DNA from: an uncultured Bacillota bacterium
GTDB lineage: Bacteria; Bacillota_I; Bacilli_A; RFN20; CAG-449
Reading direction: 5' to 3'
Assembly: GCA_905204225.1 (NCBI GenBank)
Contig: CAJKZK010000001.1
Coordinates: 7,572 to 71,571, forward strand
Length of the DNA: 64,000 nucleotides
Shown here: one piece after another, positions 44,729 to 54,439 of the stretch
Layout: every line of letters starts with the position of its first letter
Position numbering within the stretch: position 1 is the first letter of the stretch
The notes under the pieces: generated by a model
Database searches by the model: none
The model's input: only the letters and a program-made list of their open reading frames with translations
What the model was told of the DNA's origin: nothing
Made by a program: the position numbers and the translations under genes

Positions 44729-46909
44729 ATGAAAAAGAAAATTATACCTTTTGCTGTGTTATTAGCAGCATTAACAACAGGAATTGTTGGATGTGGAGAG
44801 ATAAATTCTTCTAATCCACAACCAACAACATCTAGTGAAGCAACATCTACAACATCAAGTGAGAAGGAGGTTGTACATGTCAGCTCAATTTCTATTATAG
44901 CTGAAAAAACTGAATTATTCATTGGTGAAAACACAAAAGTAAAAACTAGTGTTTTACCTGAAAACGCTGATGACAAAACTTTCACACTAAAAAGTGAGGA
45001 TGAAAGTATTTTAACTGTTGATCAAACTGGTAAAGTTACTGCTATTGCGGCAGGAACAACTAATGTTGTTGCAACAAGTACTGATGGAGCAAAAACTTCT
45101 AAAGTTAGTATTACTGTTAAAGCAGCAAGTAAACCAGTTTTAAAAATGCCAGAAGTTTTAACTTATCAAGCATCAGTAGGCACTGCCTTTACATTACCTA
45201 CAGTTACTGCTAAAGATTATAAAGGTAATGATATAACTTCAAGTATTGAAATAGAAGATTTGAATGAAAAAGGATCTATTAAAAATGGTGTTTTTACTGC
45301 AGCAATTGCTGGCGAACATACTTTATCATATTATGTTGAAGATCCAAATGATGCTAATTTATTTACAGAAGGTGAAATAAAAATTAATGTTGCAGCTGCT
45401 CATGAAGAAACTTTTGATGTTACTGGATATGATGATCCTTCAGCTTTAGCAAATTATGGAACATTTAAAGAAAATTTTGGAAAAGGCATTAAATCTCCAA
45501 CTTATAGAGCGATTGCTGATTCAAATAATGCTACTCATTTGTCTGGTGGAGAAGATGCTATTAATGGTAACTCATTAATTGTTGATGCTAATAAAACTGC
45601 AGGAAGTGCTGCAAGATGTATATTCTTTAATCAATTTAATGATTATTTTAAGCGTGGAATGTCTGCTACTTATACTGTTTCATTTTCGTATAAAATTTTA
45701 TCTAATGATGTTGGAAATTTCTCTAATTTCTACCTTCAATTAAATTGGGATGGATCTAGTGGATTAAATCAAACATTTGTACCTTCAAATGCACAAGTTA
45801 ATACTGTTTATGAAGCAAGTTTTTCTTTCCCTGGTACAAAAATTCCAACTACTGGTAATGCTTGGTTTGGTTTATTTAAATTAAGTGGATCTAATACTGA
45901 CACTATTATTGCAATTGATAATTTAACATTTAGTGCAAAAGAAGTGGCACAAGTTAATGCAGTTGTACCTTCAAGTGAACAATTAACAAATGGCTTTACT
46001 TTTGATATGGAGAATAATGGTACAGAATCAACTAATGGCGAAACTGTTATCATTGATAAAATTGAAAATACTGATGCAAAAACTGCTATGAAAGCAAATG
46101 ATAATTTTGGCAAAAATGCTTTAAAATTAACAAATGCTGATGACCATTTATTTGCAGGCTTAACCAAAAACAATATGGTTGTTGGTAAAAAATTAACTAT
46201 TGAAGTGTATTATTATAGTGTTAATAATAAAGGTCTTCATTATATTATGATGGGTGATAATGGTAACCCAACTCTTCAAATTGAAGATAAAGAAGTAAGT
46301 GGTAATATTCGTGTTACTAAATATGAAGGTGTTATTGAAAGTGGTTGGAATCAATTAAATATTTATGGTCAAGGTAATTCAAGCTTTGAAATTTATATTG
46401 GTAAAATTAATTTAAAATTAGCAGAAGCTGATCCTGTTCCAGAAGATGAAACCCCAAAAGGTTATAAAGTTGGTTTTAATTTTAATGAAAAAACACGTGC
46501 TTTTGGCACAGCTAATGAGACTTCTAGAGCAGTAGAAAATTTTGATAATAATGCAGCTGTCATTGCTAATTCAAATATGGGTGATGCACCTCAAAAAGTT
46601 ACATTTAAAAATGCAAATACCACTATTGAATGGTTTAGAGGTGATGGTAGAATTGAAGATAAACAAAAATATAAAATCACTCTTGATTACTATGTTTCTA
46701 ATTGGAGTGGTCGTTTGATGTATAATTTTGATAACAATGTTTTCTTAGAAATTGGTTCTAATATGGAAGAAGGTTATCATCGTTCTGAAATTACTTGGAC
46801 TGCAAATAGACAAGTTGATTTCTTCTCGTTCTATACTCCTGGAGATGGAGGAACAGGAACATTCTATGTTGGCAATATTAATGTAGAACTAATTGAAATT
46901 GCAAAATAA
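44729..46909 (+). CDS. Big2 lipoprotein with carbohydrate-binding-like modules
   Basis: A 726-aa lipoprotein (lipobox IVGC, C22) with a Thr/Ser-rich linker and a Big2 domain (about 48-132, SVLPENADDKTFTLKS and VDQTGKVTAIAAGTT). An Ig-like domain follows, then three jelly-roll-like regions of about 150-170 residues (starting near FDVTGYDDPSALANYG, FTFDMENNGTEST and VGFNFNEKTRAFG) that look like CBM4/9-type modules. No catalytic signature is found, so it is probably a glycan-binding surface protein serving the two beta-helix enzymes before it. Confidence 0.6.
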   Translation: MKKKIIPFAVLLAALTTGIVGCGEINSSNPQPTTSSEATSTTSSEKEVVHVSSISIIAEKTELFIGENTKVKTSVLPENADDKTFTLKSEDESILTVDQTGKVTAIAAGTTNVVATSTDGAKTSKVSITVKAASKPVLKMPEVLTYQASVGTAFTLPTVTAKDYKGNDITSSIEIEDLNEKGSIKNGVFTAAIAGEHTLSYYVEDPNDANLFTEGEIKINVAAAHEETFDVTGYDDPSALANYGTFKENFGKGIKSPTYRAIADSNNATHLSGGEDAINGNSLIVDANKTAGSAARCIFFNQFNDYFKRGMSATYTVSFSYKILSNDVGNFSNFYLQLNWDGSSGLNQTFVPSNAQVNTVYEASFSFPGTKIPTTGNAWFGLFKLSGSNTDTIIAIDNLTFSAKEVAQVNAVVPSSEQLTNGFTFDMENNGTESTNGETVIIDKIENTDAKTAMKANDNFGKNALKLTNADDHLFAGLTKNNMVVGKKLTIEVYYYSVNNKGLHYIMMGDNGNPTLQIEDKEVSGNIRVTKYEGVIESGWNQLNIYGQGNSSFEIYIGKINLKLAEADPVPEDETPKGYKVGFNFNEKTRAFGTANETSRAVENFDNNAAVIANSNMGDAPQKVTFKNANTTIEWFRGDGRIEDKQKYKITLDYYVSNWSGRLMYNFDNNVFLEIGSNMEEGYHRSEITWTANRQVDFFSFYTPGDGGTGTFYVGNINVELIEIAK

Positions 46910-46923
46910 AAAAATAAATATAT

Positions 46924-46952
46924 ATGGAGTTAGGATTAATTCCTAATTCCAT
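46924..46952 (+). other. Strong intergenic hairpin without a T tract
   Basis: ATGGAGTTAGGA (46924-46935) pairs along 12 positions (one G-T) with TCCTAATTCCAT (46941-46952) around TTAAT. No T run follows, so it is more likely an RNA-processing or stability element dividing surface genes from cytoplasmic genes than a full terminator. Confidence 0.6.
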
Positions 46953-46971
46953 ATTCATATAAGGGGGCTTT

Positions 46972-48474
46972 ATGAAAAAAATACTAGGAGATCTATTTCG
47001 TAGAATAGAATTAAATAGAAATAGATTAAAAGATTCTATGTACCTAGCAAAAGACCTTTTTGATCAAAATGATTCTTGGCCTGGTGATTTTCAAGGCAGA
47101 GATATTCTTGCTTTAACTTCTTTATATAAAGCTTATGAAGGATATGATGATAAACAAAAAGATGTCTTAAAACAATTAGAAGATATATTTGCATTATTAG
47201 ATCAAAAAGTTAATAGATATGGTTATTTTGGAAAAGAATTTAATGGTGAATATGTCAATGAACAACAAGTATCAAGTAATTCCTGGTTTATAAGAGGATT
47301 AGTTAATTATTATAATATTACAAAAAATGATAAGTATCTAAAACAAATTAAATCTATTGTTGATAATTTTTTAGTGCCAATTTCATCTTTTTATGAAAGA
47401 TATCCTACTCAAAGAAAAAAACAAGATTTAGGTGGTGTAAGTGGATTTAATGATGGAACTGTTATAAATGGTTGGGAATTATCAACCGATATAGGATGTG
47501 CTTTTATTATGTTAGATGGTATAAGCGCAGCATATGAAGTATATCAAGATGAAAAAGTTAAAAATATAATTGAATTAATGATTAATGCTTTTTTAAAAAT
47601 TGATTATTTAAATTTGGAATGCCAAACGCATGCTACATTATCATGTACAAGAGGTATTATTAGATATAGTAAATATAATAAAAAGTATTTTAATTACGCG
47701 GTAAGAATTTTTGATGATTATTTATCTAAAGGTATGACATATGATTACGCTAATATAAATTGGTTTAATCGCTTTACTACTTGGACTGAACCTTGTGGAA
47801 TAATTGATAGTATGATTATTGCTCGTAAGTTATATGAAATTACAAAAGAGGAAAAATATTTGGATGTTTTCAATCGAATATATACTAATTCTTTAAGGAC
47901 ATTTCAAAGAATTAATGGTGGTGCAGGGTGTTCAACTTGCGCAATTAAAGATAATTATTTAATGAAATCATATTTGTATGAAGCTTTCTTTTGTTGTACT
48001 ATGAGATTAGGAGATGGATTATGTTATTTAACTAATTTTTCAATAGTAAATAATGAAAATAACTTAATAGTTAATTTTCCTGTTAAATTAGAATATGAAG
48101 ATGATAATATTTCCTTTTTATTAGATAATGAATTTTATTATAATGATAATAGAATTATAATTAATGTTACTAGATTAATTAAACCGATAGTTCTTAAAAT
48201 TAGATTACCAAAAGATAGTTTTGTTGAAAAATATGATATTAATGGAAGATGGTTAGAAGTTAATTTGACTGAAGAAAAAGAATATGTTTTTAATTTAAAA
48301 AATAATATTAATTCTCAAAATGGTATTTTATTTTTTGGTGATATGCTTTTAACAAAGAAAAAAGAAAAAATGGAGCATGAATTATTTATTAATAAAGAAG
48401 TATATTCATATGTTTATGATAATTCAAAATTTGATGAAAGAGAATTAGATGAAAAAGTGCAGTATGTTAAATAA
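46972..48474 (+). CDS. GH127-like (alpha/alpha)6-barrel glycosidase
   Basis: A 500-aa cytoplasmic protein. The barrel contains the zinc-thiolate signature of GH127 beta-L-arabinofuranosidases: E273-x-C275 (TEPCGIIDSM) and the pair C341-C342 (EAFFCCTMRLGDG), in the order of E338, C340, C417 and C418 of HypBA1. GGAGCSTC at 316-323 and the preceding YLDVFNRIYTNSL helix also fit. The C-terminal 140 residues form a beta domain (VNFPVKLEYEDD). It is shorter than typical GH127 (about 650), so the sugar may differ. GGGGG lies 6 bases before the ATG. The next gene overlaps its end. Confidence 0.6.
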   Translation: MKKILGDLFRRIELNRNRLKDSMYLAKDLFDQNDSWPGDFQGRDILALTSLYKAYEGYDDKQKDVLKQLEDIFALLDQKVNRYGYFGKEFNGEYVNEQQVSSNSWFIRGLVNYYNITKNDKYLKQIKSIVDNFLVPISSFYERYPTQRKKQDLGGVSGFNDGTVINGWELSTDIGCAFIMLDGISAAYEVYQDEKVKNIIELMINAFLKIDYLNLECQTHATLSCTRGIIRYSKYNKKYFNYAVRIFDDYLSKGMTYDYANINWFNRFTTWTEPCGIIDSMIIARKLYEITKEEKYLDVFNRIYTNSLRTFQRINGGAGCSTCAIKDNYLMKSYLYEAFFCCTMRLGDGLCYLTNFSIVNNENNLIVNFPVKLEYEDDNISFLLDNEFYYNDNRIIINVTRLIKPIVLKIRLPKDSFVEKYDINGRWLEVNLTEEKEYVFNLKNNINSQNGILFFGDMLLTKKKEKMEHELFINKEVYSYVYDNSKFDERELDEKVQYVK

Positions 48475-50728
48475 ATTTATTAATGCAAAACCAATCTATC
48501 CAGAAAAATATCTTTTAGAAAAAAATATTTCTTTATTTTTTATTGAAGAGATTGATTTAAAAAGAAATGGTAATTTAAAAATAACCAGTAATAATATTTA
48601 TCGTTTATTTGATAATGGAAAACTAATTGGATATGGTCCATCTAGAGCTAGTCATAATTATTTTAGATTAGATGAATATCATTTAAGTAAAGGTCATCAT
48701 TATTTAGTGATTGAATTATTATCTTCACATTGTAATTCTTATTATACATTAAATACTAATCCGTTTTTAGTGTGTGAAATATATGATAATAATATCTATT
48801 CTTATACTGGATTAGATAATCATTTTAAATGTTATTTAAATAGTAGTCGTTATCAAAAGGTTTCTAGATTTTCATATCAAAGAACTTTTTCAGAATCATA
48901 TCATTTTTCTTTTAATTTTCATGATTTTATTGAAGGAAAAATTAATCCTTTTTCTTTAATAGAATGTCAGTGTTTTGAACATGAAAATTATTTAAATAAA
49001 AATGTTGAATATGTTAATTTTCCTAGAGTAGGTTTTAAACAAATTGAAGAAGGTAAATTTTTATATAACGAACAAATAAAACCATATGAAGATCGTTATA
49101 TGTATTTAAATGAATTAAAAATTTTTCCAAAAAATGAATGGGAAGTTAATCCTAATGATTACATTTCTAGATTAGAATATTCTTTAGAAAAAATAGATTG
49201 TTTAAAACAAAATACATTTGTTACTTATAAATTAGATCATTCTTATACAGGGTTTATTGAATTTGAAATAGAATGTTTAAGTGATTGTGAAATTTATTTT
49301 ATTTTTGATGAAATTGATGCTTCTTTAGGTAGTAAAGAACCTGTAAAAATTAATTTTTTTCGTAATACTACTCAAAATATTGTTTCTTATGAAATTAAAA
49401 AAGGGTTATTTAAACATATATGTTTTGAACCATATACTATTCAATATTTAAGATTAGTTATTAAAAAAGGTGAAATAAAAATTAAGAAAATTGATTTTAT
49501 TAAATATGAATCAAGTGAAATTAATAAATTTAAATTTGAAATAGAAAATAAGAAAATTAAGAAAATTTTTTCTGCAGCGATTAATACTTATGCTCAAAAT
49601 AGTGTGGATATTTTAACTGATTGTCCTTCTCGAGAAAGAGCAGGGTGGTTATTTGATTCTTATTTTACTTCAATGAGTGAATTTTTAATTACTGGTCAAA
49701 ATAAAGTTGAACACAATTTTTTAGAAAATTATGCTTATTTAAAGCAATATCAAACCTTACCAAAAGGAATGATTCCAATGTGTTATCCCGGTGAATTTCC
49801 AGATGGTAACTTTATTCCTAATTGGTCAATGTGGTATATTCTTGAATTAAATGAATATTTGAAAAGAAGTAATGATCAAAATTTAATTGATTTATCAAAA
49901 GAAAAAATTGTTGGTTTACTAAATTATTTTGTAAATTTTGAAAATGAATTAGGATTACTAGAAGATTTAAAGGGTTGGATTTTTGTTGAATGGTCAAAAG
50001 CTAATGATGAAGAATTTATTAAAGGAGTTAATTTTCCTTCTAATATGTTATATTCAGCATGTTTAAAGGCTGCAGGCGAATTATTGAATGATTATAAGCT
50101 AATTGAAAAATCTAATAATGTTATTAATAAAATAAAGGAATATTCTTTTAATGGTGAGTTTTTTATTGATAACATGATAAGAGTTAATAATGAATTTGTT
50201 CTAACTAATAATATTACAGAAACTTGTCAATATTATGCATTTTATTTTAATGTAGCTACAAAGGAAGAATATCCAAATTTATTTGAAACTTTATTAAAAA
50301 AATTTGGACCTAGTAGAGATTATGAAAAAGTTTATCCACATGTTTATAAATCTAATGTTTTAATTGGCGATTATTTAAGATTATTTATTTTATTAAGATA
50401 TGGGTATTTAAATGAAGTAAAAGAAGAAACTATTTCTTACTTTTATAAAATGGCTGCTTTAACTGGCACTATTTGGGAGCATGATAGTGTTTTTGCTTCT
50501 CTTAATCATGGTTTAACAAGTTGTGTATTAGTCATTTTAGTTAATGCGATTTTTTCTTTTTCTTCTTTTGATGAAAAAAATAAAATTATTTATTTAAATA
50601 AACATTTTATCAATGAAAAGGGTAAAATTGAAATTAATTTAAAAGGTGGTAAATTAATTTTAATTAATGATGGAAAGAAAATTGATATTATTAAACCTGA
50701 TAACTATCAAATTGAATATTTAAAATGA
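48449..50728 (+). CDS. GH78-like (alpha-L-rhamnosidase family) glycosidase
   Basis: A 759-aa cytoplasmic enzyme. The N-terminal third is beta-sandwich (NIYRLFDNGKLIGYGPSR is the usual carbohydrate-binding start), and the helical barrel begins near 370 with the diagnostic DILTDCPSRERAGWLFDS (about 388-405), the GH78 general-acid region. WEHDSVFASLNHGLTSC near 685 corresponds to the conserved late Trp/Glu/His segment. It overlaps the GH127-like gene by 26 bases; a second Met at 48464 is an alternative start. With its neighbour it should act on imported oligosaccharides. Relatives include enzymes for sugars other than rhamnose. Confidence 0.68.
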   Translation: MKKCSMLNKFINAKPIYPEKYLLEKNISLFFIEEIDLKRNGNLKITSNNIYRLFDNGKLIGYGPSRASHNYFRLDEYHLSKGHHYLVIELLSSHCNSYYTLNTNPFLVCEIYDNNIYSYTGLDNHFKCYLNSSRYQKVSRFSYQRTFSESYHFSFNFHDFIEGKINPFSLIECQCFEHENYLNKNVEYVNFPRVGFKQIEEGKFLYNEQIKPYEDRYMYLNELKIFPKNEWEVNPNDYISRLEYSLEKIDCLKQNTFVTYKLDHSYTGFIEFEIECLSDCEIYFIFDEIDASLGSKEPVKINFFRNTTQNIVSYEIKKGLFKHICFEPYTIQYLRLVIKKGEIKIKKIDFIKYESSEINKFKFEIENKKIKKIFSAAINTYAQNSVDILTDCPSRERAGWLFDSYFTSMSEFLITGQNKVEHNFLENYAYLKQYQTLPKGMIPMCYPGEFPDGNFIPNWSMWYILELNEYLKRSNDQNLIDLSKEKIVGLLNYFVNFENELGLLEDLKGWIFVEWSKANDEEFIKGVNFPSNMLYSACLKAAGELLNDYKLIEKSNNVINKIKEYSFNGEFFIDNMIRVNNEFVLTNNITETCQYYAFYFNVATKEEYPNLFETLLKKFGPSRDYEKVYPHVYKSNVLIGDYLRLFILLRYGYLNEVKEETISYFYKMAALTGTIWEHDSVFASLNHGLTSCVLVILVNAIFSFSSFDEKNKIIYLNKHFINEKGKIEINLKGGKLILINDGKKIDIIKPDNYQIEYLK

Positions 50729-51534
50729 ATTTAAATTTTAATAAAGATAAGTTATATAAATTATTAAGAAGTTTTTATATTTTAAGTGGAATTAGAATTG
50801 TTATTTATGATATTGATTATAATGAAGTTATTTCTTATCCACCAAATAATTGCTCTTATTGTAAATTAATGGATCAAAAAAAATGCCAATTATCAAATAA
50901 TAAAGCATTTTTAAAGTGCAAAGAAAGTGATGATTTATATATTTACCATTGTCATGCGAATTTAGTAGAGGCTATGATTAATTTAAAAATAAATGGTGAA
51001 ATTGTTGGTTTTATTATGTTTGGACAAATTAGTGATATTGCCAATGAAGAAAAAAGAGTTAAACTCTTGAAAAATAATACTTCTAAAAATGTTCTTTCTT
51101 CTATTCAAGAAATTAAGTATTTAGATGATGAAAAGCTACAAAGTGCATCAACTATTTTGTTGAGCTTAGCAAAATACGCGATAAGTGAAAAAATGGTTTC
51201 TATTGAACAAGAAAAATTTATTAATCAAATTAATGATTTTATTGAAAAAAATTATGATAAGAATTTAGTGATTAATGATTTTTTAGAATATTTTAATATG
51301 AGTAGAACTAGCTTTTATACAATGTGTGATAAGTATTTGAATATGGGAATTAGTTCTTATTTAAGATTAAAAAGAATAGAAAAAGCTAAAGAATATCTTC
51401 AAAATTATTCTTTATCGTTGAAAGAAATATCTTATAAGGTTGGATTTAATGATTATAATTATTTTAGTCAAATTTTTAAAAAAAATGTGGGTATATCTTC
51501 AAAAGAATATCGAAAAAAATTCGGACAAAATTAA
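50725..51534 (+). CDS. AraC-type regulator with PocR-like sensory domain
   Basis: A 269-aa regulator. Residues about 5-155 form a PocR-like ligand domain: SGIRIVIYDIDYNEVISYP, the Cys motif NCSYCKLMDQKKC, YHCHANLVEAMINL and GFIMFGQI. The C-terminal AraC helix-turn-helices lie at about 175-265 (FNMSRTSFYTMCDK, LSLKEISYKVGFNDYNYFS). The start overlaps the GH78-like stop by 4 bases. A 75-base gap follows before the isomerase gene, with AT-rich sequence including CTTTTTGTATA, part of the motif seen at 31968. It may control the catabolic genes downstream. Confidence 0.82.
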   Translation: MNLNFNKDKLYKLLRSFYILSGIRIVIYDIDYNEVISYPPNNCSYCKLMDQKKCQLSNNKAFLKCKESDDLYIYHCHANLVEAMINLKINGEIVGFIMFGQISDIANEEKRVKLLKNNTSKNVLSSIQEIKYLDDEKLQSASTILLSLAKYAISEKMVSIEQEKFINQINDFIEKNYDKNLVINDFLEYFNMSRTSFYTMCDKYLNMGISSYLRLKRIEKAKEYLQNYSLSLKEISYKVGFNDYNYFSQIFKKNVGISSKEYRKKFGQN

Positions 51535-51609
51535 AGTAAAATTGAACATTTAATAATATTTTTAATCTTTTTGTATATTTAAAATTTAAGTATATGAAAG
51601 GATTTTTTT

Positions 51610-53013
51610 ATGAAAAAACAAACATTTGCATTATTTTTTGGTAATCGTGGATTTATGCCTGCTGAATTAATTAAGCAAGCTAGAATTGATATGGTTAAAG
51701 CTTTAACTGACGCGAATTATGATTATATTATTATGGATGAAGATTTAACTAGATATGGAGCAGTTGAAACTAGAGATGAAGGACTTTTATATCATCAATT
51801 TTTAAAGAAACATGAAGGAGAATTTGATGGAGTAATTCTTTGTTTACCTATTTTTATTGATGAAAATGGCGCTATTAATGCTTTAAGAGATTGTAATGTG
51901 CCTATTTTAGTTCAAGCGTATCCTGATGAAATTGGTAAAATGGATTTTGCACATCGTCGTGATGCTTTTTGTGGAAAGTTTTCAATTACTGATGTATTAG
52001 GTCAATATAAGGTTCCTTTTACAGTTTTAAAACCACATGTTGTTCATCCTTTAAGTCCTAAATTTAAAGAAAATTTAGATGACTTTGCTTCTATTTGTAG
52101 AGTAGTAAAAGGAATGAAAAGATTTACTATTGGTTGTTTAGGTGCTAGAACTACTGCGTTTAAAACAGTTAGATTTGATGAAGTAACATTAGAAAAATAT
52201 GGTATTACTGTTGAATCGTTTGATTTATCAGAATTATTTCATAAAGTGGATGAATTGAAAAGTGATGATATTAGAGTTTTAAAGAAGAAAGAAAGATTAA
52301 TAAATTATACAAATTTTTCTTGTGTTCCTACTGATAGATTGATAACATTAGCTAAGTTTTCAGTGGTAATAGATGAATATATAGAAGAATATCATTTAGA
52401 TGCTATTACATTAAGATGTTGGAATGAAATGGAAACTTATTACCGTGTTTGCCCATGTGTATTATTATCAGAATTAAATGATCGAGGAATTGTTGCTTCA
52501 TGCGAAATTGACTTGTGTAGTGCAATTACTATGAGAGCTTTATCATTAGCTAGTTTAAAACCTAGTGCATGTTTAGATTGGAATAATAATTATGGTAATG
52601 ATGAAAACAAAGTTATTTTATTTCATTGTGGCCCAGTAGCGCAAACTCTTATGAAAGAAAAGGGATTAGTAACTGATCATAAGATGTTTTCTAAAGTTGA
52701 TCCTGACTCTGGTTGGGGTAGTAATGAAGGAAGAATTTCACCTTTTAAAATGACTTTTTCAAATTGTAAAACTGAGGACGGGAAATTAATTGTTTATACT
52801 TCAGAAGGTGAATTTACTGATGATAATATTGAAAAAGATTTTTTTGGATGTGGAGGAGTGGCTTACATTAATAATTTACAAGATAAACTAATTAATTTAG
52901 CGAGACATGGATTTAAACATCATACTACTATTGGTATTGGACATATAAAACAAATTTTAGATGAAGCTTTTAAAACTTATCTTCATTATGATTTAGTGGA
53001 TATTGATAAATAG
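51610..53013 (+). CDS. Sugar isomerase of the L-fucose/L-arabinose isomerase fold
   Basis: A 467-aa enzyme expected to interconvert an aldose and a ketose using Mn. Start TFALFFGNRGFMPAELI and GVILCLPIFIDENGAI match the N-terminal domains of the fucose/arabinose isomerase superfamily; the later TLRCWNEMETYYRVCPC, CEIDLCSAITMRALS and HCGPVAQTLMKEKG fit the active-site half. It is neither RhaA nor XylA, and is shorter than FucI (about 590). Members of this superfamily handle diverse sugars, including sulfoquinovose, so the substrate is open. GAAAGGA precedes the ATG. The kinase gene begins one base after its stop. Confidence 0.7.
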   Translation: MKKQTFALFFGNRGFMPAELIKQARIDMVKALTDANYDYIIMDEDLTRYGAVETRDEGLLYHQFLKKHEGEFDGVILCLPIFIDENGAINALRDCNVPILVQAYPDEIGKMDFAHRRDAFCGKFSITDVLGQYKVPFTVLKPHVVHPLSPKFKENLDDFASICRVVKGMKRFTIGCLGARTTAFKTVRFDEVTLEKYGITVESFDLSELFHKVDELKSDDIRVLKKKERLINYTNFSCVPTDRLITLAKFSVVIDEYIEEYHLDAITLRCWNEMETYYRVCPCVLLSELNDRGIVASCEIDLCSAITMRALSLASLKPSACLDWNNNYGNDENKVILFHCGPVAQTLMKEKGLVTDHKMFSKVDPDSGWGSNEGRISPFKMTFSNCKTEDGKLIVYTSEGEFTDDNIEKDFFGCGGVAYINNLQDKLINLARHGFKHHTTIGIGHIKQILDEAFKTYLHYDLVDIDK

Positions 53014-53014
53014 T

Positions 53015-54439
53015 ATGATATATGCAGGCTTAGATGTTGGTACAACTAATTGTAAAATAACAATTTTTGATAATGATTTAATCATTGATAATATTTCTTT
53101 ATCTTATCCATCAATAAGAAATAAAAATAAGCATGTTATTGATCCTCTAATTGTTTTAAATATAGTAAAAAAAGTAATTTTAAAAGCAAGTAAAAAATAT
53201 TCTTTACGAGGAATTGGTATTACTTCTTTTGGCGAAACTTGTGTTTTTTTAGATGATAAAGACAATGTTGTTCTACCTTCGTTATTATATACAGATACTA
53301 GAGGTGAAAAAGAAAGTAAAGAATTAGAAAATTTAATTGGTAAAGATAAATTGGGCCAAATAACTGGTCAAATTGGAAGAGGGATGTATTCATTAAGTAA
53401 AATTTTAGCTTTAAGAAATGAGTTTAAAGAAGAATTTAAAAAAGTTAATAAAATATTTTTAATAGAAGACTTTATTATCTATTCTTTAACACAAAATAGA
53501 TATATTGATTATACTTTAGCAAGTAGAACTTTGTGTTTTGATATCAATAATCACTGCTGGTCAAAAGAAATATTAGATAAAGTAAATTTGGATGTTAATT
53601 TGTTTTCTATTCCATGTGAAAGTGGTAGTTATGTTGGCGATTATTTAAAAATAAAAATATTTGCTATTTCTCATGACCAAATAGCAAATGCAATAGGTGG
53701 ACATGTTCTATCTGAAGGAGATGCAATAGATGGATGTGGAACATGTGAATGTATTACAATCCCTTTTAAAACTAAAAAAAATATTTTATATGAAAATGGA
53801 TATGGTGTTATACCATATATAAATAATCTATATGTTTGTTATGTGTTAAATAATACTTCAGGAGCTTTACTTAATTGGGTTAAAAATAATTTCTTTTCCC
53901 ATTTAAAAGAAGATTGCTTTTCTTTTTTAAGCTCAAAAATAAAAGAAGAACCAAGTGAAGTATTAATTCTTCCTTATTTTGCTGGTAGTTCGACTCCATA
54001 TATGGATTTAAATGCAACTGGTATGATTTATAATTTATCTTTAGGTGTTAATAATTATGAAATATATCAAGCAACATTAGAATCTTTAACATATGAAATG
54101 AAATTATCTTTAGACTTGTTAAAAGAAAATGGTATTCATATAAATAAACTTTATGTTTCAGGAGGAGGGGCTAGAAATGATAAATGGATGCAAATAAAAG
54201 CTGATATTTTAAATATAGATATTTATCAATTAGAAAATATTAATTCTGGAAGTGTAGGATGTGGAATTGTTGTTGGAAAATGTTTAGGTGTTTTTTCTTC
54301 AATTAAAGAAGGGATGGACAAAATGATTAAAGTAAAAAAAATATATCATCCTAATAAAGCTAAATATGAAAGATATTTAAGCTTATTTAATAAATATAAA
54401 AAATTATATCCATTAATGAAAGGACTAGAAAATGAATAA
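53015..54439 (+). CDS. FGGY-family carbohydrate kinase
   Basis: A 474-aa kinase. YAGLDVGTTNCKITIF is the N-terminal phosphate loop, GITSFGETCVFLDD and YTDTRGEKES (the catalytic Asp region) follow, and the second FGGY half has VSGGGARNDKWMQIKAD and NSGSVGCGIVVGK. The family phosphorylates ketoses such as xylulose, fuculose or rhamnulose, or glycerol. I start at ATG 53015; the TTG at 53003 lies within the isomerase end. It overlaps the next gene by 8 bases. Between isomerase and aldolase genes it should make a ketose phosphate. Confidence 0.82.
   Translation: MIYAGLDVGTTNCKITIFDNDLIIDNISLSYPSIRNKNKHVIDPLIVLNIVKKVILKASKKYSLRGIGITSFGETCVFLDDKDNVVLPSLLYTDTRGEKESKELENLIGKDKLGQITGQIGRGMYSLSKILALRNEFKEEFKKVNKIFLIEDFIIYSLTQNRYIDYTLASRTLCFDINNHCWSKEILDKVNLDVNLFSIPCESGSYVGDYLKIKIFAISHDQIANAIGGHVLSEGDAIDGCGTCECITIPFKTKKNILYENGYGVIPYINNLYVCYVLNNTSGALLNWVKNNFFSHLKEDCFSFLSSKIKEEPSEVLILPYFAGSSTPYMDLNATGMIYNLSLGVNNYEIYQATLESLTYEMKLSLDLLKENGIHINKLYVSGGGARNDKWMQIKADILNIDIYQLENINSGSVGCGIVVGKCLGVFSSIKEGMDKMIKVKKIYHPNKAKYERYLSLFNKYKKLYPLMKGLENE

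Noticed and set aside
51550..51600. Another copy of the 18-base transport motif before the isomerase gene
   Set aside because: Only CTTTTTGTATA matches, and in such AT-rich DNA that is not convincing.
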